Assembly (NCBI GenBank): GCA_016280345.1
Contig: JAEEGN010000113.1
Span: 1 to 25,327 of the forward strand
Length of the DNA: 25,327 nt
DNA from: Selenomonadaceae bacterium
Lineage (GTDB): Bacteria > Bacillota > Negativicutes > Selenomonadales > Selenomonadaceae
Direction of reading: 5' to 3'
Made by a program: the position numbers and the translations under genes. The notes beneath the pieces were generated by a model. It saw only the letters and a list, made by a program, of their open reading frames with translations, did no database searches and had not been told where the DNA came from. Shown here one piece after another: positions 1 through 8,250 of the stretch; the first letter of the stretch is position 1, and every line of letters begins with the position of its first letter.

Positions 1-1122
1 GGCGAGGTTTCGAATTTCAAGCGGTACCCGTCGGGCCACGCCTATTTCACGCTGAAGGACGAGGCCGCGAGTTTGAAGTGCGTGATGTTCAAGAGCCGGG
101 CGCAGCGCCTGGCCTTCGAGCCGGAGAACGGGATGCAGGTCATCGCCCGCGGGGATATCTCGGTCTATGAGCGGGACGGCGCCTATCAGCTCTACGTCGA
201 GGGGCTGACGCCGGAGGGCGCGGGCGAGCTGGCGGTGGCCTTCGCCCAGCTCAGGGAGCGTCTGGCGGCAGAGGGATTGTTCGACGAGGCGCGGAAGAAG
301 CCGCTGCCGCCCTATCCGCGGACGATTGGCATAGTGACGTCGCCAGCCGGGGCGGTGCTGCGGGATATCCACCGGGTGGCGAAGCGGCGTTTCCCGCAAG
401 TGCGGCTGGCGCTGTACCCGTCGGCGGTGCAGGGCGGGGAGGCGGCGCCCCAGATCGCGCAGGCCATTCGCTTCTTCAACGAGAAATACCCGGTGGACGT
501 GCTGATCGTGGGCCGGGGCGGCGGCTCGGCCGAGGACCTCTGGGCCTTCAACGAGGAGCCGGTGGTACGGGCCATCGCGGCGTCGCGGATTCCGGTGATT
601 TCCGCGGTGGGCCATGAGACGGATTTCTCGCTGGCGGATCTGGCGGCGGACGTCCGGGCGGCTACGCCGTCCCAGGCGGCGGAGCTGGCGGTGCCCGACG
701 CGGCGGATCTGGCGCGCTACGTGGAAGGGCTGCGGGATTCCCTCGGCTCCCTGCGGCGGCGCTGGATGACAGCGAAGCGCGAGCGGCTGACACGGGTGAT
801 GGAGCGGCCCTTCTGGCAGGAGCCCCGGCGGCTCCTGGATCTGCACCGGCAGCGGCTGGATACGGCGATGGAGCGCTTCCATCATCTCGTGACGACGGCG
901 ATGGCGGCGAAGCGCCATCGTCTGGAAATGGACATGGAGCGGCTGGAGCTTCTGAGCCCGGTGCACGTGCTGCGCCGGGGCTACGGCCTCGTCTCGACGG
1001 CCAGCGGCGAGGTGCTGCACAGCGTCCGGCACGTCGAGAAGGGAGACACCCTGCATATCATGCTGACGGATGGGCGGCTGAGCGCGAAGGTGACGCGGCT
1101 GCAGAAAGGGGAGACGGAATAG
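1..1122 (+). CDS. xseA: Exodeoxyribonuclease VII large subunit, 5' end cut by window edge
   Basis: Catalytic large subunit of exonuclease VII, which degrades single-stranded DNA to oligonucleotides. The frame is open from base 1, and the first visible residues (GEVSNFKRYPSGHAYFTLKD) are the conserved part of the N-terminal OB-fold, so the gene begins upstream of the window. An internal ATG at 73 is not the start. In window numbering, residues 1-100 are the OB domain, and the catalytic core includes GRGGGSAEDLWAFNEE (171-186) and GHETDF (204-209). Residues 235-330 are charged and helical, like the family's coiled coil, followed by the usual C-terminal RGYG segment. 373 residues are visible, of a family length of about 400-450. 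The stop codon directly abuts the xseB start, so the two subunits are made from one message. Family assignment is certain; only the extreme N-terminus is missing. Confidence 0.97.
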   Translation, partial: GEVSNFKRYPSGHAYFTLKDEAASLKCVMFKSRAQRLAFEPENGMQVIARGDISVYERDGAYQLYVEGLTPEGAGELAVAFAQLRERLAAEGLFDEARKKPLPPYPRTIGIVTSPAGAVLRDIHRVAKRRFPQVRLALYPSAVQGGEAAPQIAQAIRFFNEKYPVDVLIVGRGGGSAEDLWAFNEEPVVRAIAASRIPVISAVGHETDFSLADLAADVRAATPSQAAELAVPDAADLARYVEGLRDSLGSLRRRWMTAKRERLTRVMERPFWQEPRRLLDLHRQRLDTAMERFHHLVTTAMAAKRHRLEMDMERLELLSPVHVLRRGYGLVSTASGEVLHSVRHVEKGDTLHIMLTDGRLSAKVTRLQKGETE

Positions 1123-1368
1123 ATGGCGACGAAACGGGAAGGATCATTCGAGGAATCGCTGACGGAGCTGGAGTCGATCGTGGCGAAGATGGAGGACGGC
1201 GAACCTGATCTGCAGGAGCTGATGAAGCAGTACAGCCGGGGCATCACCCTTTCACAGAAGTGTTTGAAGGCGCTGGAGCGGGCGGAGCAGACGATGGATC
1301 TGATGGTCCGCGAGGACGCGAAGGGAAACACGCGGGAAGAACCGCTGGAAATCGGGGACGGACAATGA
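1123..1368 (+). CDS. xseB: Exodeoxyribonuclease VII small subunit
   Basis: Small helical subunit that binds the coiled coil of XseA to form exonuclease VII. The 81-residue length is normal for the family. The core SFEESLTELESIVAKMEDGE and the following helix ending around QKCLKALERAEQTMDLM are the conserved signature. The ATG follows the xseA stop with no gap, and a purine-rich AAAGGGGAGA about 11 bases upstream, inside xseA, serves as ribosome-binding site. The stop overlaps the next start in an ATGA (1365-1368), which suggests translational coupling to ispA. That xseB is followed by ispA is a widespread arrangement in bacteria. Confidence 0.96.
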   Translation: MATKREGSFEESLTELESIVAKMEDGEPDLQELMKQYSRGITLSQKCLKALERAEQTMDLMVREDAKGNTREEPLEIGDGQ

Positions 1369-2246
1369 TGTTCCAGACGAAATGGGAAGAGCGGCGCCAG
1401 CTGGTGGAGACGGCCCTGCCGGTGGAGCTGGCGGCCTGCGGCTCTGCGGACGAAACGTTGGCGGCGTCGATGGCGTACAGTCTGATGGCCGGCGGCAAGC
1501 GCCTGCGGCCGGTGCTGTTGATGGCGGCGGCGGACGCGGCGGGCGGCCGGGGCGAGGATTATCTGACGACGGCCTGCGCCATCGAGATGATCCATACGTA
1601 TTCGCTGATCCACGACGACCTGCCGGCGATGGACAACGACGATTACCGCCGGGGCAAGCTCACGAACCACAAGGTGTACGGCGCGGGCATGGCGACGCTG
1701 GCGGGGGACGGCCTGCTGACGGTGGCTTTCGAGGTGATGCTCCGGCAGGCGAAAGTCCCGGAGGCGACGCGGCTCCGGGTGGTGCGAGAGATGGCGGTGG
1801 CGGCGGGACCGGCCGGCATGGTGGGCGGTCAGGCCCTGGACCTCGTTTCCGAAGGGCAGCACATCGATCAGGCGACGCTGCGGAAAATGCACCTGGCGAA
1901 AACGGGCGCGCTTTTCCGGGCGGCGATCCGCTCCGGGGCTATCCTGGCGGGGGCGGACGAGGAAACACTGGCGGCGCTTTCCGCTTACGCCAACGCTTTC
2001 GGGCTGGCGTTCCAGATCACCGACGATATCCTGGACGTCGTCGGCGACGCCGGCCAGATTGGCAAGCCCGTGGGCAGCGACGAAAAGAACCAGAAATCGA
2101 CCTACGTGACGCTGACTTCGCTGGACGAAGCGAAACGACTGGCCCGGCGGGCGGTGGACGAGGCGATTGACGCCCTGGCGCCGTTGGGAGACGAGGCGCA
2201 GTTCCTGCGGGAACTGGCCGGATTCCTGCTCTCGCGGCAGCAATGA
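1365..2246 (+). CDS. ispA: Polyprenyl (farnesyl) diphosphate synthase, type IspA
   Basis: Condenses isopentenyl diphosphate with allylic diphosphates to give geranyl/farnesyl diphosphate, the precursor for undecaprenyl carriers and quinones. From the ATG at 1365 the protein has 293 residues, the usual IspA length. Visible motifs: GGKRLRPVLL (43-52, isopentenyl diphosphate binding), the first aspartate-rich motif DDLPAMDNDD (84-93) with the two-residue insertion of bacterial type II farnesyl synthases, GQALDL (155-160), and the second aspartate-rich motif DDILD (220-224). The start overlaps the xseB stop. The frame is open further upstream inside xseB, but that extension does not look like IspA. 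A second ATG at 1368 is an equally possible start. It sits just before dxs, so two isoprenoid enzymes are co-expressed. Product chain length (C10, C15 or C20) cannot be proved from sequence. Confidence 0.94.
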   Translation: MMFQTKWEERRQLVETALPVELAACGSADETLAASMAYSLMAGGKRLRPVLLMAAADAAGGRGEDYLTTACAIEMIHTYSLIHDDLPAMDNDDYRRGKLTNHKVYGAGMATLAGDGLLTVAFEVMLRQAKVPEATRLRVVREMAVAAGPAGMVGGQALDLVSEGQHIDQATLRKMHLAKTGALFRAAIRSGAILAGADEETLAALSAYANAFGLAFQITDDILDVVGDAGQIGKPVGSDEKNQKSTYVTLTSLDEAKRLARRAVDEAIDALAPLGDEAQFLRELAGFLLSRQQ

Positions 2247-2301
2247 CGCGGCAGCGATTCCGCGGCCGGCCACGGGAATAGTACAGACAGGCGGGGAACA
2301 T

Positions 2302-4182
2302 ATGGAAAGCATCTTGGAGCAAATCGACCATCCCGAAGCCTTGCAGCGGCTCTCCGAGGAACAGTTGGAGCAGCTGGCGGCGGAACTGCGGGAGACCATT
2401 ATAAAGACCGTCGCCCGGACAGGCGGCCATCTCGCTCCCAGCCTGGGGGCGGTGGAGCTCACGCTGGCCCTTTACAGCGTTTTCCGCCTGCCCCGGGACA
2501 AGGTAATCTGGGACGTGGGCCATCAGGCTTACGCGCACAAGCTGCTCACCGGACGGCGGGAAGCCTTTGCCAACCTCCGGCAGCACGGCGGCATCACGGG
2601 CTTCCCCTGCCGGGCGGAGTCGCCCTTCGATTTCTTCGGCGTCGGCCACGCCAGCACGTCGATCTCGGCGGCGCTGGGAATGGTCATCGCCCGGGACCTC
2701 AACGGGCGCGGTGAGCATATCATCGCCGTCATCGGCGACGGGGCCATGACCGGCGGCGAGGCCTTTGAGGCGCTGAATCACGCCGGCGACCTCCGGAAGA
2801 ACCTCATCGTGGTCCTCAACGACAACGGCATGAGCATTGACTGCAACGTGGGCGCGATGTCGGAGTACCTTTCCCGCATCCGGGTGACGCCGCAGTACAA
2901 CCGGGCGAAAAAGGATATCGAGGAGCTCCTCAAGAGCATCCCCCATATCGGGGAGACGGTACTCAAGACGGCGGAGTACATCAAGGACGGCGTGAAGTCG
3001 GTGCTGGTGCCGGGCGGCCTGTTCGAGGAGATGGGCTTCACCTACGTAGGGCCCATCGACGGGCACAATCTCCGGCTGATGCGGAAGGTATTCGACGAAA
3101 TCCGGCTGATGGACGGGCCGATCCTCGTCCACGTCCGCACGAAGAAGGGCCGGGGCTATCTGCCGGCGGAAATCGAGCCCGACAAGTTCCACGGCGTCGG
3201 CCCCTTCGACCAGGCCTCGGGGAAAGTGAACAAGACCGCCGGCGCGCCGCCCTCCTATACCTCCGTCTTCGGTCAGACGTTGATCGCGCTGGCGGCGGAG
3301 AATTCGGACATCACCGCGATCACGGCGGCGATGCCGGGAGGAACGGGGCTCAAGGAGTTCGGCGAGCGGTTCCCGGAACGGTATTTCGACGTGGGAATCG
3401 CCGAGGAGCACGCGGTGACGCTGGCGGCGGGCATGGCGGCGGCAGGCAAGCGACCGGTGGTGGCGATTTATTCCACCTTCCTGCAGCGGGCCTTTGACCA
3501 GCTCCTGCACGACGTCTGCCTGCAGAACCTGCCGGTGACGCTCTGCCTTGACCGGGCGGGCATCGTCGGCGAGGACGGGCCGACGCACCACGGGCTTTTC
3601 GATTTGTCGTACCTGCGGATGATGCCGAACATGACGGTCATGGCGCCGAAGGACGAGAACGAACTGCGGCGGATGATGAAGACCGCCCTGTCCCTCGACG
3701 GCCCGGCGGCCGTCCGCTATCCCCGGGGGGCCGGTCTCGGCGTTCCCCTGGATCAGACCATCGAGCCGCTGCCCGTCGGCAAAGGGGAAATCCTCCGCGA
3801 AGGGAAGCAGGCGGCGCTGCTGGCCATCGGCGCGATGGTGGAGCCGGCCCGGCAGGCGGCGGCGCTGCTGGCCGACGAAGGCATCGAGGCGGCGGTGGTC
3901 AACATGCGCTTCGTGAAGCCGCTGGACACGGCGCTGATCGACGACATGGCGGCGAAGACCGGGCACCTCGTAACCCTGGAGGAAAACGTGCTGGCCGGCG
4001 GCTTCGGCTCGGCGGTGCTGGAGCATCTGACGGAAACCGGGCAACGGATTCCGGTGCTGCGCGTGGGCGTCGGAGACACCTTCGTGCCTCAGGGAAGCTG
4101 CTCGTCGCTCCGGCAGGACTGCGGCCTCACGCCGCCGGAAATCGCCCGGCGCGTCCGGGAATTCATCGGAAAGCAAGGATAA
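2302..4182 (+). CDS. dxs: 1-deoxy-D-xylulose-5-phosphate synthase
   Basis: First enzyme of the MEP isoprenoid pathway: thiamine-diphosphate-dependent condensation of pyruvate and glyceraldehyde 3-phosphate. The 626 residues match the family. Visible elements: GHLAPSLGAVELTLAL with H43, DVGHQAYAHKLLTGR (71-85, H74), the ThDP/Mg site beginning GDGAMTGGEAFEALNHAGDL (145-164) and ending NDN (173-175), and catalytic E368 in DVGIAEEHAVTLAAG. The last third is the transketolase C-terminal domain. The ATG at 2302 was chosen because it follows a GGGGAA ribosome-binding site and begins MESILEQIDHP, where family members begin. The frame is open upstream to 2167, but that part overlaps ispA. It lies 55 bases after ispA and one base before tlyA. 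Vitamin B1/B6 synthesis also draws on the product. Confidence 0.97.
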   Translation: MESILEQIDHPEALQRLSEEQLEQLAAELRETIIKTVARTGGHLAPSLGAVELTLALYSVFRLPRDKVIWDVGHQAYAHKLLTGRREAFANLRQHGGITGFPCRAESPFDFFGVGHASTSISAALGMVIARDLNGRGEHIIAVIGDGAMTGGEAFEALNHAGDLRKNLIVVLNDNGMSIDCNVGAMSEYLSRIRVTPQYNRAKKDIEELLKSIPHIGETVLKTAEYIKDGVKSVLVPGGLFEEMGFTYVGPIDGHNLRLMRKVFDEIRLMDGPILVHVRTKKGRGYLPAEIEPDKFHGVGPFDQASGKVNKTAGAPPSYTSVFGQTLIALAAENSDITAITAAMPGGTGLKEFGERFPERYFDVGIAEEHAVTLAAGMAAAGKRPVVAIYSTFLQRAFDQLLHDVCLQNLPVTLCLDRAGIVGEDGPTHHGLFDLSYLRMMPNMTVMAPKDENELRRMMKTALSLDGPAAVRYPRGAGLGVPLDQTIEPLPVGKGEILREGKQAALLAIGAMVEPARQAAALLADEGIEAAVVNMRFVKPLDTALIDDMAAKTGHLVTLEENVLAGGFGSAVLEHLTETGQRIPVLRVGVGDTFVPQGSCSSLRQDCGLTPPEIARRVREFIGKQG

Positions 4183-4183
4183 G

Positions 4184-5005
4184 ATGGGAAAACTTCGATT
4201 GGACGTCCTGCTGACGGAGCGCCAGCTCACCGAGAGCCGCGAACGCGCCCGGGCGGCCATCATGGCGGGACAGGTATTGGTGGACGGCCAGAAAGTGGAC
4301 AAGGCCGGGGCGCTGGTCAAAGAGGACGCGGTGATACGGCTCCTGGGCGGCGACCTGCCTTACGTGAGCCGCGGCGGGCTGAAGCTGGCCAAGGCCATCG
4401 AGGCCTTCGGCGTCGAACTCGCCGGCAAAGTCATGGCCGACGTTGGGGCCTCCACCGGCGGCTTCACCGACTGCGCCCTGCAAAACGGCGCGGCGAAGGT
4501 GTACGCCATCGACGTCGGCTACGGGCAACTGGCCTGGAAACTGCGGCAGGACCCGCGGGTCGTCAGCATGGAACGCACCAACATCCGCTACGTGACGCCG
4601 GCGGATATCGGCGAGGCGCTGGATTTCGCGTCAATCGACGTAGCCTTCATCTCGCTGACGAAAGTCCTGGGACCGGTCCGGGCGCTATTGAAGGAGACGG
4701 GAGAAGTCATCGCCCTCATCAAACCGCAGTTCGAGGCCGGCCGCGGCGCGGTGGGGAAAAAGGGCGTGGTGCGCGACGCCGCCACCCATGCGCGGGTCAT
4801 CCGCGAAGTCACCGATTTCAGCCGCGGCCTGGGCTTCGTGCCCCGGGGGCTGACTTTTTCCCCGGTCAAGGGACCGGAGGGGAATATCGAATACCTCCTG
4901 TGGCTGGCCGCCACGTCGCCGCTTCCCGACGAAGCGGCGGAGGAACGCATACGGCAGGTCGTGGAGGAAGCGCATTTGGCGTTGGATAAGGGGCGGGATG
5001 AATAG
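4184..5005 (+). CDS. tlyA: TlyA family rRNA (cytidine-2'-O)-methyltransferase
   Basis: Two-domain RNA methyltransferase of the TlyA/hemolysin A family, which in studied species methylates the 2'-OH of cytidine in 16S and/or 23S rRNA. Residues 3-60 are an S4 RNA-binding domain (RLDVLLTERQL..SRERARAAIMAGQVLVDGQ). Residues 61-245 are an FtsJ/RrmJ-like Rossmann domain with the SAM loop DVGASTGGFTDCAL (86-99), acidic D110 after the second strand, D152 and LIKPQFEAGR (178-187). These fit the K-D-K-E catalytic set. 273 residues is the standard length. The ATG is one base after the dxs stop, with AAGGA just upstream. Older annotations call it a hemolysin; the methyltransferase fold makes that unlikely to be the direct function. 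Whether 16S, 23S or both are targets cannot be told here. Confidence 0.93.
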   Translation: MGKLRLDVLLTERQLTESRERARAAIMAGQVLVDGQKVDKAGALVKEDAVIRLLGGDLPYVSRGGLKLAKAIEAFGVELAGKVMADVGASTGGFTDCALQNGAAKVYAIDVGYGQLAWKLRQDPRVVSMERTNIRYVTPADIGEALDFASIDVAFISLTKVLGPVRALLKETGEVIALIKPQFEAGRGAVGKKGVVRDAATHARVIREVTDFSRGLGFVPRGLTFSPVKGPEGNIEYLLWLAATSPLPDEAAEERIRQVVEEAHLALDKGRDE

Positions 5006-5863
5006 ATGCTTTCGATAGCGGTTTTTCCCAATATAGAAAAGGAAAAAGCGCCGATGGTCCTCAAGCGCATCGTCGATTTCTTTCGCGGCCGGGAGGACGT
5101 GCGGCTGGTGATTCCGATGGACAGCGCCGCATTCTTCGGCTATGAGGAATACGGCGTGGAGGACATCGAAGACCTGCCGCTGGACATGGGGCTTTCCATC
5201 GGCGGCGACGGCACGCTGCTCGGGATATGCCGCCGCCTCTACGAGCGCGACATCCCGGTTTGCGGCATCAATATCGGGACCTTCGGCTTCCTGGCCGATA
5301 TCGAGGTGCCGGAGCTGGAGAGCAAGCTGGAAAAAATCCTGCAGGGACAGTATTATCTGGAGGAACGCATGATGATCTCGGGCTTCGTCCAGAGCGGCGA
5401 CGCCGGCGAACGGTTCCTGGGCCACGCCATCAACGACGTGGTGGTCACGAAGGGCGGCGGCGCCCGGATGCTTCACCTGGGCCTCGGCGTGGACGGCTGC
5501 CGAGTTATGGACTACAAGGCGGACGGCCTCATCGTATCCACGGCGACGGGCTCTACCGCCTATTCGCTGTCTGCCGGCGGCCCCATCATCAACCCGAAGA
5601 TCAAGGTGCTGATCCTGACGCCGATCTGCCCGCACACCTTCAACGCCCGTCCCATGGTCATCGACGAGAACGACGAGGTACGCGTCCACATCGCCGCCCT
5701 GCATCAGGACATCATCGTGACCTTCGACGGGCAGGAGAGTTTCCGCCTGCTGCCGGACGACGAGGTCATCGTCCGCAAGGCGCCGCTGCCGGCGAAGATC
5801 GTGAAATTCGAGGACAAGAACTACTACCAGACGATACGAACGAAGCTGATCTACAGTTCCTGA
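5006..5863 (+). CDS. nadK: NAD kinase (ATP-NAD/polyphosphate kinase family)
   Basis: Phosphorylates NAD+ to NADP+ in the cytoplasm, the only route to NADP in most bacteria. The 285-residue protein carries the GGDGT motif (66-70), NIGTFGFLAD (89-98), and the conserved block DGLIVSTATGSTAYSLSAGG (about 173-192) of the NAD-binding C-terminal domain. The ATG directly follows the tlyA stop. The order tlyA-nadK-argR-recN is common in Gram-positive genomes and supports all four calls. The protein ends 19 bases before the argR start, with a ribosome-binding site for argR in the gap. Confidence 0.96.
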   Translation: MLSIAVFPNIEKEKAPMVLKRIVDFFRGREDVRLVIPMDSAAFFGYEEYGVEDIEDLPLDMGLSIGGDGTLLGICRRLYERDIPVCGINIGTFGFLADIEVPELESKLEKILQGQYYLEERMMISGFVQSGDAGERFLGHAINDVVVTKGGGARMLHLGLGVDGCRVMDYKADGLIVSTATGSTAYSLSAGGPIINPKIKVLILTPICPHTFNARPMVIDENDEVRVHIAALHQDIIVTFDGQESFRLLPDDEVIVRKAPLPAKIVKFEDKNYYQTIRTKLIYSS

Positions 5864-5882
5864 CGGATTTGGGAGGATGACT

Positions 5883-6350
5883 ATGAAACAGGCGGGCCGC
5901 CAGACCCGGCAGGCAATCATCAAGGAAATCGTGGCGCGCAGCCAGGTGGAAACCCAGGAGGAGCTGACGGCGATGCTCCGCCGCCAGCACATCCAGGTCA
6001 CGCAGGCGACGGTGTCCCGTGACGTCAAGGAACTGATGCTGGTCAAGGTGCCGGCGGGTGACGGCCGCTACTGTTACGCGCTGCCGCAGGAGCCGGCGGC
6101 CGCCCTGTCGCCGGACCGCGTCACCCGCCTGCTCCGGGACTCGGTGGTGGGCCTGGCCGACAGCGAGAACCTGATCGTCGTCAAGACGCTGCCGGGAACG
6201 GCTAACGCGGTGGCCTCGGTGCTGGACGGCCTCCGCTGGCCGGAAATCATCGGCACGGTGGCCGGCGACGACAGCATCCTGGTCGTCGTGAAGCCCCGGG
6301 CGGCCGTGCCCCGGGTACTGGAAAAGCTGGGAGCCATGATTGCCGCTTGA
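5883..6350 (+). CDS. argR: Arginine repressor ArgR
   Basis: Arginine-responsive DNA-binding regulator of arginine synthesis and catabolism, hexameric when loaded with arginine. From the ATG at 5883 it has 155 residues. The N-terminal winged helix includes the recognition segment TQATVSRDVKEL (40-51). The C-terminal oligomerisation and arginine-binding domain shows GTANAVASVLD (105-115) and GTVAGDDSILVVV (124-136), whose paired aspartates contact arginine. Start choice: GGGAGG lies at 5871-5876, so the in-frame ATG at 5877 touches the ribosome-binding site, whereas 5883 has 6-base spacing. No ARG-box-like palindrome is evident just upstream, so autoregulation is not shown. Its place between nadK and recN is the normal Gram-positive arrangement. 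Confidence 0.95.
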   Translation: MKQAGRQTRQAIIKEIVARSQVETQEELTAMLRRQHIQVTQATVSRDVKELMLVKVPAGDGRYCYALPQEPAAALSPDRVTRLLRDSVVGLADSENLIVVKTLPGTANAVASVLDGLRWPEIIGTVAGDDSILVVVKPRAAVPRVLEKLGAMIAA

Positions 6351-6365
6351 TTCCGCAAGCGGGAT

Positions 6366-6398
6366 GACAGACGAAGAACGGACCGCCGCCCGTCTGTC
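6366..6398 (+). other. Stem-loop between argR and recN
   Basis: GACAGACG (6366-6373) pairs perfectly with CGTCTGTC (6391-6398) across a 17-base loop. No T-run follows, so it is not a classical terminator. Five bases after the stem comes an AAGGAG ribosome-binding-site-like sequence (6404-6409) and an ATG at 6416. Further GC-rich stems follow at about 6427-6445 and 6468-6484. A role in translation control or RNA processing is inference. Confidence 0.4.
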
Positions 6399-6415
6399 GG
6401 TGAAGGAGTCACGGT

Positions 6416-6511
6416 ATGACGATGTCCCGGTGGACGTCCGGGAAGTGTTCGGGGAATGATAAGGATGCCCGCCGGCGGCATTGCCGGGCGGCGCACGATA
6501 CCCGCGAATAG
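6416..6511 (+). CDS. Doubtful 31-residue ORF between argR and recN
   Basis: An ATG at 6416 with AAGGAG at 6404-6409 (6-base spacing) opens a 31-codon frame ending in TAG at 6511, nine bases before the recN start. The product would be hydrophilic and strongly basic (many Arg and His, two Cys), without a membrane segment or any family I recognise. Its coding sequence overlaps GC-rich hairpins, which argues that the bases are constrained as RNA rather than protein, or not at all. It could be a leader peptide coupling translation to recN, or a chance ORF. I list it because its ribosome-binding site is better than random. Confidence 0.2.
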   Translation: MTMSRWTSGKCSGNDKDARRRHCRAAHDTRE

Positions 6512-6520
6512 GGTGAGGAT

Positions 6521-8215
6521 ATGCTGAAAACATTGACCGTCTGGAACTTCGCGCTGCTGGAGCACGTGGAAATCAATTTCGAGGCCGGGCTCAACATCCT
6601 GACCGGCGAGACCGGCGCCGGCAAGTCCATCCTGATCGATGCCCTGGGCGCGGTGCTGGGGCACCGCCTGTCGGCGGACGTCATCCGCACCGGCTGCGAC
6701 TGGTCGCGGGTCGAGGCGATTTTCGACATCGCCGGCGAGAAGGAGCTCCACGCCCTGCTGCGCGAGCAGGCCATCGACGACGAGGATGACACGCTGATCA
6801 TCACCCGCCAGCTCACGGCCAAGGGCAAGAACGTCATCCTGGTCAACGGCTGTCACGTCACGCTGGCGGTGCTGCGTACCCTGGGGGAGTTTCTGGCGGA
6901 TATTCACGGGCAGCATGAGAATCTGGCGCTGCTCAGGACGGCGAACCAGTTCGCGCTGCTCGACGGCGCCGATCCGGCGATTGCCCCGCTGCTGTCCGCT
7001 TACCGGGAAAGCTATGAGGACTGGCAGGACAAGCAGCAGCGCCTGGCGGAGAAACGGGCCACGGCGAAGGATTCGGCGGACCGGCTCGATATGCTGCGCT
7101 GGCAGGCGCAGGAAATCGAGTCGGCACAGCTCCGGGAGGGCGAGGACGATGAACTGGAGGCGGACATCAAGCGCCTCGCCAACGCCGAACGCATCACCGA
7201 GAACCTGGAACTGGCCTACGGGCTGCTGGAGGGAAGCGGGGACAACGAGGGGATATTGGCGGGGATTGCCCGGGTGAAGCAGAGCCTGGAAACGATCAGC
7301 CGCTTTGACGAGAGCCTGACGTCGTCGCTGCCCATGCTGGAGGACGCGGCCTGTCAGCTCCAGGAGGTTTTCTACAGCGTCCGCGACTATCAGGACAGCC
7401 TGGAGTTCGACCCGGCGCGCCTCGACCGGATGCAGGGCCGCATGGACCAGATCGACCGCCTGCGGAAGAAGTACGGCGGAACCGTCCGGGATGTCCTGGA
7501 CTACCAGGCGAAGATTGCGGAAGAGCTGCGCGGCATCGAGAATTTCGACGAGGACCTGGCGGCGCTGGAACAGGCGGAAGCGGCGGCAGCCCGGGAAGCC
7601 GGCCGCCGGGCGGAGAAACTGGGGGCCGCACGGCGCGGCGCGGCAACGAAGCTCTCCCAGGCGCTGGGCGAGCAGCTCACGGCGCTGGGAATGCCCGACG
7701 CGCGGCTGACGTTCGCCTTGCAGGAAGGCGCGCTTACGGCAAACGGCGCCGACGACCTCACGATCCTGTTTTCCGCCAATGCCGGGGAAAGCGAGCGGCC
7801 CCTGGCGAAGATCGCCTCCGGCGGCGAACTCTCGCGCCTGGCGCTGGCCATCAAGACCGTGGCGGCAACGGACGGCAGCGCCGCCGGCAGCATGGTCTTC
7901 GACGAAATCGATACCGGCATCGGCGGCCAGACGGCGCAGATGGTGGCGGACCGCATCGCGACAGTGGCGGCCCACAAACAGGTGCTCTGCATCACGCATC
8001 TGCCGCAGATTGCCTGCATGGCGGACGGCCATTTCCATCTGAGCAAGACGACGGCGGAGGGCAAGACCGCCACCGGCGTCCGCCGCCTGCAGGCGAAGGA
8101 ACAGGTGCGGGAAATCGCCCGCATGGCCTCCGGGGCTGACGCCACGGCGGCTTCGCTCAGCAACGCTCAGGAAATGATACGGAACGCGGCCGCCCGCAAG
8201 AAGAAGCTGCGCTGA
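6521..8215 (+). CDS. recN: DNA repair protein RecN
   Basis: SMC-like ATPase that acts early in double-strand-break repair and recombination. The 564 residues match the family. Walker A is GETGAGKS (29-36) within FEAGLNILTGETGAGKSILI. The middle third (about 160-385) is charged and helical, forming the coiled-coil arm. The ABC signature SGGELSRLALAIK begins at 433, and Walker B VFDEIDTGIGG has D461/E462, followed by THLPQIA. The ATG at 6521 follows GGTGAGGAT. In many Gram-positives recN follows argR, as here. No LexA-type operator is recognisable in the 170-base gap, so SOS control is not shown. Confidence 0.97.
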   Translation: MLKTLTVWNFALLEHVEINFEAGLNILTGETGAGKSILIDALGAVLGHRLSADVIRTGCDWSRVEAIFDIAGEKELHALLREQAIDDEDDTLIITRQLTAKGKNVILVNGCHVTLAVLRTLGEFLADIHGQHENLALLRTANQFALLDGADPAIAPLLSAYRESYEDWQDKQQRLAEKRATAKDSADRLDMLRWQAQEIESAQLREGEDDELEADIKRLANAERITENLELAYGLLEGSGDNEGILAGIARVKQSLETISRFDESLTSSLPMLEDAACQLQEVFYSVRDYQDSLEFDPARLDRMQGRMDQIDRLRKKYGGTVRDVLDYQAKIAEELRGIENFDEDLAALEQAEAAAAREAGRRAEKLGAARRGAATKLSQALGEQLTALGMPDARLTFALQEGALTANGADDLTILFSANAGESERPLAKIASGGELSRLALAIKTVAATDGSAAGSMVFDEIDTGIGGQTAQMVADRIATVAAHKQVLCITHLPQIACMADGHFHLSKTTAEGKTATGVRRLQAKEQVREIARMASGADATAASLSNAQEMIRNAAARKKKLR

Positions 8216-8250
8216 ACGGATACGGGAGCGCGGGAGAGAAGGAGAAAGCG

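Noticed and set aside
1260..1364. Upstream extension of ispA
   Set aside because: It overlaps xseB in another frame and consists of Gly/Arg-rich sequence unlike IspA.
2167..2301. Upstream extension of dxs into ispA
   Set aside because: No family similarity; a ribosome-binding site and the expected N-terminus are at 2302.
2017..4320. 767-codon open frame on the - strand opposite dxs
   Set aside because: Same cause: strong GC bias at third positions suppresses stop codons on the complement. dxs is certain.
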